A stretch of 50,049 nucleotides of DNA. Origin: a bacterium. Lineage in GTDB: Bacteria > Campylobacterota > Campylobacteria > Campylobacterales > Sulfurovaceae. The DNA lies in NCBI GenBank assembly GCA_018822805.1, contig JAHJJU010000085.1:1-50049 (forward strand), in the 5' to 3' direction. The notes under the pieces are model-generated. The model was not told where the DNA came from and did no database searches. It saw nothing but the letters and a program-made list of their open reading frames with translations. Below, piece by piece: positions 44,738 to 50,049 of this stretch; the first letter of the stretch is position 1; each line of letters begins with the position of its first letter. The position numbers were made by a program, and so were the translations under genes.

Positions 44738-44811
44738 GGCGACATCGCCAAGTGGTAAGGCCGCAGCCTGCAAAGCTGCTATCCCCAGTTCGAATCTGGG
44801 TGTCGCCTCCA
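44738..44811 (+). tRNA. tRNA-Cys (GCA)
   Basis: The acceptor stem GGCGACA pairs with TGTCGCC. The anticodon GCA lies in CAGCCTGCAAAGCTG, and CCA is encoded. Confidence 0.95.
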
Positions 44812-44876
44812 AAAAGTCTATTTGTTTAATTTAAATTTTATCTTATTTTAGATAAAATCCTTTTCTTCATTAATGT

Positions 44877-44964
44877 CGGGAGATGTCAGAGTGGTCGAAT
44901 GTGCCGGTCTTGAAAACCGGTGAGGGTCATACCTCCGGGAGTTCGAATCTCCCTCTCCCGGCCA
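44877..44964 (+). tRNA. tRNA-Ser (TGA)
   Basis: This is a class II tRNA of 88 bases. The acceptor stem CGGGAGA pairs with TCTCCCG, the anticodon TGA lies in CCGGTCTTGAAAACCGG, the T-arm is GGGAGTTCGAATCTCCC, and CCA is encoded. The first base is C, which is less usual. Confidence 0.93.
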
Positions 44965-45316
44965 TCTTTAAAAAAAATTATTAAAAATCATCAAATTTTT
45001 CACTTTTTTACGTATCTTTATTCATAAATTGTTTATTTTCCATTAATTTTTTTAAAAGGTAACATTTTTTTACCTAATAATTTAAAACACCCATATTATG
45101 GGACTCAAAGTACTTTTATCTTAAGCTAAACGAATAAGTAACTATTTATTTTTTGTATAAAAGCAGGAAAAGTTAATGAAAATAACTCAAATGTGATGAA
45201 TATCAAGAAATAATAAGGTTTCTACTGTTATGATGATGAAGTAAATTTATTAGCTTAATGAGTTTTCTCTATCGAGTTACTCAATTTCTAGTAAGTACAA
45301 TCATAAAGGAGAAAAT
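44965..45316 (+). promoter_or_regulatory. Porin leader and promoter region
   Basis: This 352-base AT-rich gap contains no gene. A candidate -10 TATGAT (45229-45234) lies about 85 bases before the porin start, giving a long leader that includes the weak inverted pair AATGAGT/AGTTACTCATT-like near 45257-45284. The ribosome site is AAGGAG at 45306-45311. Confidence 0.4.
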
Positions 45317-46543
45317 GTGAAAATTACAAAATTAAGCTTAGCAGCTATCGCTGCAGTAGCAATGACAACAGGTGCAATGGCTGAGGTTACAACTGAATTA
45401 AGTGGTAATGCTAAATTATTTTATGAGACTCAAGAGAATGATACTGCAGGTGCAGATAGTCTATTTAATCAAAGTACAGCTTCTGGTCAAGCATTAGTTT
45501 CAGTTGAAGCTAAAGGTAAAGCCGGCGTTTTAGGATATGGTTTAAAATATACAGCTGTAGATACACTTGGACTTGAGAGTAATGTTGTAAGTGGTGTTAG
45601 AGTTTTAGGTACTGGTGCAGATAGTTTAAATACTGCTCACTGGGCTGAAAAGGCATTTATTACTTATGGTATGGGTAATACAACAGCTAAAATTGGTCGT
45701 CAACACCTTGACACACCATTGGCATTTAGTGAAGACTGGAACATCGCTACCAACTCTTTTGATGCAGCAGTTTTAATTAACTCTGATATTGAAAATGTAA
45801 CACTTATTGGTGCATATGTTGGTAGAGGAAATGGTACTAAAGGTAGAGTTGTAGCACAAAACGGTGAATTTGATGAATTTGGTGCAAATAGTTATGCTAC
45901 TCCTCTAGGAGATGTTGCATTAGCTGGTTCTGGTGCATATGCAGCAGCAGCATTGGTGAAGCCTATGGCAGATCTTGGTCTTAACTTATGGTACTATAAT
46001 GTTCAAAATATTGCAGATGCTGCATGGATTGATGCTAATTATGCTGTAAATGGTATTAACCTTGGTGCACTTTATGCACAAATGATGCCTACTGGTCAAA
46101 TTAAGACATATACCGATACAACAGCTTATGCAGTTAAAGCAGGTACAACTGTTGGTGGTGTAAGTCTACTTGGTGCTTATTCAAGTGTTGATGCCGATAA
46201 TGGAAAAAATGTATTACCGGTAGCCAACGTTGCAACAGGATTTAAAAAGACTAAATTACCAACAGCTGGTGTTTATAATGATGGTCTGATTGTAGCGATG
46301 CCAGGTTCTGATGCATTTAAGCTTCAAGCTGGTATGCCTGTAGGTCCAGTTAGTTTAACAGCAGCGTATATTTCAAGTACAAATGATACTTATAAACAAT
46401 TTGAAGCAAACGAGTTTGATGTTATTGTTGGTACAAAAATTGCTGATGTAAATGTTAAAGCAATGTATTTCAATAGAGATTTTGGTGAAACAGCTTATAC
46501 AGACCACCAAAATGTACGTATTATCGCTGGAATTGATTTCTAA
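45317..46543 (+). CDS. Outer-membrane porin
   Basis: This 408-residue porin has a signal peptide (MKITKLSLAAIAAVAMTTGAMA) followed by EVTTELSGNAKLFYETQEND, alternating beta-strands and a C-terminal phenylalanine (RIIAGIDF), the usual signature for outer-membrane insertion. Segments such as NTTAKIGRQHLDTPLAFSEDWNIATNSFDAAVLIN match the large porins of Campylobacterota (OprD-like/MOMP class). Substrate specificity cannot be told. The start is GTG at 45317, five bases after AAGGAG; the overlapping ATG two bases earlier is followed at once by TGA. Confidence 0.85.
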   Translation: MKITKLSLAAIAAVAMTTGAMAEVTTELSGNAKLFYETQENDTAGADSLFNQSTASGQALVSVEAKGKAGVLGYGLKYTAVDTLGLESNVVSGVRVLGTGADSLNTAHWAEKAFITYGMGNTTAKIGRQHLDTPLAFSEDWNIATNSFDAAVLINSDIENVTLIGAYVGRGNGTKGRVVAQNGEFDEFGANSYATPLGDVALAGSGAYAAAALVKPMADLGLNLWYYNVQNIADAAWIDANYAVNGINLGALYAQMMPTGQIKTYTDTTAYAVKAGTTVGGVSLLGAYSSVDADNGKNVLPVANVATGFKKTKLPTAGVYNDGLIVAMPGSDAFKLQAGMPVGPVSLTAAYISSTNDTYKQFEANEFDVIVGTKIADVNVKAMYFNRDFGETAYTDHQNVRIIAGIDF

Positions 46544-46561
46544 GATAAGCTTACAACCTTT

Positions 46562-46603
46562 GAGAGCTTAGTCTCTCTTTTTCCACCTCTTTTGAGGTGG
46601 AAT
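46562..46603 (+). terminator. Porin terminator and CCTC hairpin (repeat copy 1)
   Basis: GAGAG/CTCTC followed by TTTTT ends the porin transcript. Directly behind it lies the hairpin CCACCTC-TTTT-GAGGTGG plus AAT (46583-46603), nearly identical to 48326-48345. Confidence 0.7.
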
Positions 46604-46623
46604 GCATATATAATTCACTATTT

Positions 46624-46986
46624 TTAATAATCAAAATACCCCATAAAAAAATCTAACCTCCCTTTTAGTTCCGTTAGTTCATTGATAGATAGTCTTGCTA
46701 AAGGTTTATCGCTCACAAATCTTTTCAAATCAACTGTACACATCCAGTTAATTATAAGTTCACTATTTTTTTCAAGATTATCTCTAGGCTCTATCTCAAA
46801 TCTAAATCTACCACCCTTTATATCCGTTGTCAGTGGTACAACCAACACACTCTTAAATGGTGCAATGTCAAGATTATCATTTACAAAATCTGTCTGTAAA
46901 ACCATAACAGGACGAATCTTACCCAATTCACTTTGATACTTTTTTCCAAAATTGACTAAATATATCTCACCTCTTTTAATCTTCAT
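46624..46986 (-). CDS. MazF/PemK-like toxin (module 1)
   Basis: This 120-residue protein starts KIKRGEIYLVNFGKKYQSELGKIRPVMVLQTD, the PemK/MazF fold, with SVLVVPLTTDIKG and WMCTVDLKRFVSDKPLARLS following. Such toxins are sequence-specific mRNA endoribonucleases. The start at 46986 overlaps the end of the upstream antitoxin by 11 bases; seven further codons upstream are open but are not conserved in the family. It is transcribed toward the porin. Confidence 0.88.
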   Translation of the reverse strand: MKIKRGEIYLVNFGKKYQSELGKIRPVMVLQTDFVNDNLDIAPFKSVLVVPLTTDIKGGRFRFEIEPRDNLEKNSELIINWMCTVDLKRFVSDKPLARLSINELTELKGRLDFFMGYFDY

Positions 46987-47206
46987 GTACAACTCCAACA
47001 CCATCAAAATCTTCAGTAAAAGAGTTTTTTATATCCTCTCTTATCGCTTCTTTGATTTGAGCTTGAAAAAGAAAATAGAGATTATAGGGCATAAAAACAC
47101 CTTTTTCATTGTGTGTCTTGCTGTCTTCTATTATTACAACCCTATCTCCATTTATATATTTTGTCATATGTTTTTGAAACGAACGAACACCTTCTCGTAT
47201 TAACAT
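46976..47206 (-). CDS. Antitoxin of module 1
   Basis: This 76-residue protein is the partner of the MazF-like toxin by position. It has no strong match to a known DNA-binding fold by eye; a short beta region (INGDRVVIIED) and an acidic C-terminus (SFTEDFDGVGVVHED) suit toxin binding. AAAGGAT precedes the ATG. An inverted repeat upstream (47226-47246) would be its operator. Confidence 0.75.
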   Translation of the reverse strand: MLIREGVRSFQKHMTKYINGDRVVIIEDSKTHNEKGVFMPYNLYFLFQAQIKEAIREDIKNSFTEDFDGVGVVHED

Positions 47207-47225
47207 TTTTTATCCTTTATACATA

Positions 47226-47246
47226 TATTACTGTATTATCAGTATA
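47226..47246 (-). promoter_or_regulatory. Candidate operator of module 1
   Basis: TACTG and CAGTA (ATATTACTG-TATTAT-CAGTATAT) form a dyad 20-40 bases before the antitoxin start, a typical position for autoregulation by the antitoxin complex. Confidence 0.5.
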
Positions 47247-47263
47247 TCATAAAAAGATAAAAC

Positions 47264-47427
47264 TAGTACCACTCAAACTAAGTACACCCTATGGGCGATA
47301 AGAAAAAGGCACATCTACTGCGTTAGATTTTCTTGACTTAGCTAAGGCTAGGACTTCAAAAATCTGCCTTGTACCTGTACCTTTTTCTTATCGTTAAATT
47401 TGGGTGTACTTAGTTTGAGTGGTACTA
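47264..47427. mobile_element. MITE-like element B (164 bp)
   Basis: The ends TAGTACCACTCAAACTAAG and inverse are the same as in element A. The interior is nearly palindromic (CGATAAGAAAAAGG against CCTTTTTCTTATCG) and matches the reverse complement of the first 150 bases of element A with only a few differences. There is no coding capacity. It lies between the module 1 operator and the truncated Uma2 gene. Confidence 0.8.
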
Positions 47428-47507
47428 GCTACCAAACAGAATCAATAAGATAGCTAATAACTAACTTATATTTTGCTATAATCGAAATATCATTTAAAGG
47501 ATTTACG

Positions 47508-47648
47508 ATGGGTGCAGTTGAATATTATACGTATGATGACTATTGTTTATGGGAAGGAAATTGGGAATTGATTTCGGGAGTTCCTTTAGCAATGGCTCCT
47601 GCTCCGATGATTAATCATCAAATTATCCCTAAGATTATCATGATATAA
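47508..47648 (+). pseudogene. Truncated Uma2 gene
   Basis: ATG opens a 46-codon frame whose first 38 codons (MGAVEYYTYDDYCLWEGNW through APAPMINHQ) match the N-terminus of the intact Uma2 at 48430. After that the sequence changes to IIPKIIMI and a stop. The nuclease core is missing. Similarity ends near 47621, right before the operator region of toxin module 2, so that module's arrival or a deletion probably broke it. Confidence 0.8.
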
Positions 47649-47668
47649 TGTTGTAGATATCATAATAA
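47635..47668 (+). promoter_or_regulatory. Candidate operator of module 2
   Basis: TTATCATGATAT and ATATCATAATAA form an inverted repeat just before AAAGGATAGATAATG, the antitoxin start. It is probably bound by the antitoxin. Confidence 0.5.
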
Positions 47669-47678
47669 AGGATAGATA

Positions 47679-47963
47679 ATGTTAGAATATGGAATAAAAG
47701 CTATTATAACAAATCCAACCCTTATCACAAAGGCAACTGAAATTATTCGTCTTGTTGATAGTAGAAGTAATAAAACAAGAGCATTTGTTTTGCCTGTTTA
47801 TTATGAAGAGATTGTTGAAAAGATAGTCAAAGAGATAAAATATAAACAATGGGTTAAAGAGAAAAAGGAGAGATTGGCTACCGAGAAAAATCAAAAAGAG
47901 AGTTTTGATGATATTATGGATTTGGGAATAGATAGCACGAATATATATCTAAAAGATAGCTAA
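47679..47963 (+). CDS. Antitoxin of module 2
   Basis: This 94-residue protein begins with a strand-rich part (YGIKAIITNPTLITKATEIIRLVDSRSNKTRAFVLPVYYEEIV), followed by a basic and then acidic helix (KYKQWVKEKKERLATEKNQKESFDDIMDLGID). It is the likely antitoxin of the MazF-like gene, which overlaps its stop by one base (TAATG). The N-terminal part may be the DNA-binding or dimerisation unit, but no family was recognised with certainty. Confidence 0.72.
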   Translation: MLEYGIKAIITNPTLITKATEIIRLVDSRSNKTRAFVLPVYYEEIVEKIVKEIKYKQWVKEKKERLATEKNQKESFDDIMDLGIDSTNIYLKDS

Positions 47964-48313
47964 TGCGAAAAGGTGATATATATCTGGTCGATTATGGTAA
48001 GAGTAGAAATAGCTTTGAGTTCGGAAAAAAGAGACCAGTTGTAATTTTTCAAACAGATAAGCTCAACTATGCAGTAGAGGAAGAGATATACAATTTTTTT
48101 CTTGTCATTCCTATTTCTACAATGGAGGGTATTGTAACTGATGATTTTAGAGTTAAAATCAGAGCAAGAGCAAAACTAGAAAAAGATGGCTTTGCTGTTT
48201 GCAATAGTGTCTGTTTTATTCACAAAAAATATATTCAAGAGAAATTAGCTGTTTTAGATGAGTGTGAGATAGTGGAGATAGAGCGTGCTTTAAAAGATGT
48301 TTTTGATATGTAA
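47963..48313 (+). CDS. MazF/PemK-like toxin (module 2)
   Basis: This 116-residue protein starts MRKGDIYLVDYGKSRNSFEFGKKRPVVIFQTD, the MazF/PemK opening. It then has FFLVIPISTMEGIV and ICVCFIHKKYIQEKLA-type strands (AVCNSVCFIHKKY). It is expected to be an mRNA endoribonuclease. It is distinct in sequence from the module 1 toxin, so the two modules are not a recent duplication. The overlap with the antitoxin indicates coupled translation. Confidence 0.87.
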   Translation: MRKGDIYLVDYGKSRNSFEFGKKRPVVIFQTDKLNYAVEEEIYNFFLVIPISTMEGIVTDDFRVKIRARAKLEKDGFAVCNSVCFIHKKYIQEKLAVLDECEIVEIERALKDVFDM

Positions 48314-48325
48314 TTTCAACTTGTT

Positions 48326-48345
48326 CTACCTCTTTTGAGGTGGAA
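48326..48345 (+). terminator. CCTC hairpin (repeat copy 2)
   Basis: CTACCTC-TTTT-GAGGTGG plus AAT repeats 46583-46603 with one base different, 13 bases after the toxin 2 stop. It is probably a terminator, and a direct repeat bounding the island. Confidence 0.65.
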
Positions 48346-48429
48346 TCTTCTTTTGTCCCTCTAAAATTTTACTCTCTAATCTTTTTTACTTTATGATATA
48401 ATAAACTTATAAACTATATGGAGAATACT

Positions 48430-48966
48430 ATGGGTGCAGTTGAATATTATACTTATGATGAATATTGCCAATGGAAGGGTGATTGGGAACTTATTGCAGG
48501 TGTACCTTTATCGATGGCTCCTGCTCCGATGATTAATCATCAAGCTATTGTTTATGAAATTGCCTATGAATTAAAAAGTTCTTCAAGGGATTGTAAAAAG
48601 TGTCTTGTTTTAGGTGAAGCAGATTGGAAAGTAAGTGATGATACTGTTTTAAAACCAGATGTTGTATTGATTTGCGATGAAACCAACGAAGCTTACATGA
48701 CAAAATCACCAGAAATTATAGTAGAAGTTATTTCGAAGTCGACAGCCAAAAGAGATGAAGTACATAAGTTTAAAATTTATGAAGAAGAGAAAGTAAAATA
48801 TTACGTTTTGGTTTATCCTACGGATTTAAAAGCAAAAGTATACAGATTGGATAATAAAGAGTATACCAAAGAAGGAGACTTTTTAACGGAGTCTTACACC
48901 TTTGAAGAGACCACTTGTAAAGCTTCTATTAATTTTGACAATGTTTTTAAAAGGTTTAGAAAGTAA
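48430..48966 (+). CDS. Uma2 family putative nuclease
   Basis: This 178-residue protein of the Uma2 (DUF820) family is predicted to have a PD-(D/E)XK nuclease fold. Seen are the N-terminal GDWELIAGVPLSMAPAPMINHQ, core strands DDTVLKPDVVLICDE with the Asp and EIIVEVISKSTAKRDEVHKFKIYEE with the Glu, and VKYYVLVYP. The biological role of the family is not settled. The start at 48430 follows GGAG and matches the start of the truncated copy; a nearby ATG four codons upstream overlaps that ribosome site. Confidence 0.88.
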   Translation: MGAVEYYTYDEYCQWKGDWELIAGVPLSMAPAPMINHQAIVYEIAYELKSSSRDCKKCLVLGEADWKVSDDTVLKPDVVLICDETNEAYMTKSPEIIVEVISKSTAKRDEVHKFKIYEEEKVKYYVLVYPTDLKAKVYRLDNKEYTKEGDFLTESYTFEETTCKASINFDNVFKRFRK

Positions 48967-48993
48967 CATCTACATGGTCGATTTATTGACCAT

Positions 48994-49266
48994 CTATCTT
49001 CCACAACTTCCACTACCACATCCATTGTTATTGACATGAAATGTAGAGATATATTTACAGTTTTTACATTCAAAAGTGAGCATTTTAGGTCCTGAACATC
49101 CGGTACTTCTTTGGTCAATTAGTTCCATATTTGGAGTTTCACATTTGGGGCAGATGCCTTGTTCTATGGCTCTTAACTGAGCCTTTTTTTCTTTCATAAA
49201 GTAGATGTAGCTGACCACCGATCCTACAATAATGATGAGTAGAAAAAAGAGTAAATAAAAATTCAT
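48994..49266 (-). CDS. Membrane-anchored zinc-ribbon protein
   Basis: This 90-residue protein has one N-terminal helix (NFYLLFFLLIIIVGSVVSYIYF), then a zinc-ribbon-like region with CPKC and CKNC about 30 residues apart. A glycine/cysteine tail (GCGSGSCGR) resembles the ends of some small metal-binding proteins. No family is recognised. The start overlaps the stop of the upstream protease gene by four bases (ATGA), so they are co-translated. Confidence 0.7.
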   Translation of the reverse strand: MNFYLLFFLLIIIVGSVVSYIYFMKEKKAQLRAIEQGICPKCETPNMELIDQRSTGCSGPKMLTFECKNCKYISTFHVNNNGCGSGSCGR

Positions 49267-49952
49267 GTTAGGTATTCCTTTAGTTGTTGTTCACATTTTT
49301 TGTAGTTGGGACAATAGTGTTCAACTTCTTTCCAAAAAGCTTTTTGGTGATGTTTATGACGTATGTGTGCCAACTCATGTATGATGATGTATTGTATCAC
49401 ATCTAAGGGCAATTTTACGATGTGGCTGTTAAACGAAAGATGGTTTTTAGCACTACAACTTCCCCATTGACGTTTTGTTTTTCTAACGTTGATGGCTGTG
49501 GGAGTGAGCTTCATAATTTTAGCTTGCTGTTCTACCATAGGTATGAGCAGTTCTTTTGCTTGATTTTTGTAAAAATCATCTATACACTTATGAAATAAGG
49601 TTTTGTTTTTTTCTTTATAGGCTATTTGAAATTCCTGTTGAGGCAGGTAGTCAAAAGAGATTTTATTGTTTTTTGATGCTTCTAAAAATCTTATAGGGTA
49701 GGGTATTCCTAAATAATAGACTTCTTCATTTTTATTGTCAAAAAGAGGAAATTTGCCTTTTTTTTCTGAAAACTTTTTTTGTGCTCTGTTAATCCAATCC
49801 CTTTTTTTAGAAAGTAGTTGAGTAATTTCATTTTGATTATTGTGTGGCGATTTTACAATGAGTTCACCTTGATGGTCGATGGTAAGATGAATATATTTGA
49901 GTTTAGGATTCACTATAAGTTGATAATTTGGCGTAAAAATATTTTGTATCAT
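49263..49952 (-). CDS. YgjP-like M48-type metallopeptidase
   Basis: This 229-residue protein of the YgjP/DUF45 (WLM-like) family contains the zinc motif HELAHIRHKHHQKAFW with HExxH and a third ligand His downstream, and the preceding KTKRQWGSCSAKNHLSFN, the family hallmark. The N-terminal half is a beta-rich domain (IVNPKLKYIHLTIDHQGELIVKSP). It is likely cytoplasmic. It is sometimes found with restriction systems, but none is visible here. It is followed in operon by the zinc-ribbon protein. Confidence 0.9.
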   Translation of the reverse strand: MIQNIFTPNYQLIVNPKLKYIHLTIDHQGELIVKSPHNNQNEITQLLSKKRDWINRAQKKFSEKKGKFPLFDNKNEEVYYLGIPYPIRFLEASKNNKISFDYLPQQEFQIAYKEKNKTLFHKCIDDFYKNQAKELLIPMVEQQAKIMKLTPTAINVRKTKRQWGSCSAKNHLSFNSHIVKLPLDVIQYIIIHELAHIRHKHHQKAFWKEVEHYCPNYKKCEQQLKEYLT

Positions 49953-50049
49953 AGTGTATTGTAGCAGATATTTTAGAGCTTCTTGACTAGAAACAGATGA
50001 AATAATTACAATAAATATTTAAATTAATAGTTATGTAAGTTTATTATTA

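Noticed and set aside
46952-47203. Open frame opposite the module 1 antitoxin
   Set aside because: It is antisense to the toxin-antitoxin pair and has no ribosome site. The antitoxin strand has the coupled overlap and operator.

Overview
The window is AT-rich bacterial chromosome whose gene content points to Campylobacterota (Epsilonproteobacteria), most like the free-living marine or sulfidic genera such as Sulfurovum or Sulfurimonas. The main clues are an ArsRS-type two-component system, a MutS7-type MutS fused to an HNH nuclease, Amt-GlnK pairs, and a quinol-linked Nas nitrate reductase cluster. The genus is inferred from gene content and has not been tested by search.

Layout. 0-5.1 kb: DoxX, a small secreted protein, a BrnT/BrnA-like toxin-antitoxin pair, a CotH-like lipoprotein and an ArsRS-like regulator pair. 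One repeated TTAC-type box lies in front of the small secreted gene, cotH and the regulator operon, which suggests one regulon. 5.1-23.6 kb: a nitrogen block. It holds nitrate uptake by ABC transporter (nrtA, nrtB, nrtD) and MFS carrier (narK), a membrane-anchored PP2C/Ser-Thr kinase, two Nas-type molybdenum catalytic subunits around a DmsB-DmsC fusion, the siroheme enzyme cobA, nitrite reductase nirA, and amt-glnK-amt-glnK. Nitrate would be imported, reduced to nitrite with electrons probably taken from the quinone pool, reduced by siroheme NirA to ammonium, and sensed through PII. 23.9-27.4 kb: a TorF-like porin, then an OprC/NosA-like copper receptor with a NosL lipoprotein. 27.5-33.7 kb: ppk2, a membrane sensor, a degenerate NtrB/NtrC-like pair, and a DUF4395-Rrf2-PLP sulfur operon.

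33.8-42.6 kb: MutS7-HNH, two tandem L,D-transpeptidases, an NlpC/P60 lipoprotein and an Hcp-like Sel1-repeat protein. 42.6-46.6 kb: ilvD, four tRNAs (Gly, Leu, Cys, Ser) and a porin. 46.6-48.4 kb: a small accessory island of two MazEF/PemK-type modules, a MITE-like element and a truncated Uma2 gene. It is bounded by near-identical hairpin direct repeats, and an intact Uma2 gene follows. The end holds a YgjP-like metalloprotease and a small zinc-ribbon protein.

Small repeats are notable: two related MITE-like elements plus a solitary end, and a family of palindromes with a conserved outer skeleton but different cores. No CRISPR array, rRNA, transposase gene or prophage was seen.
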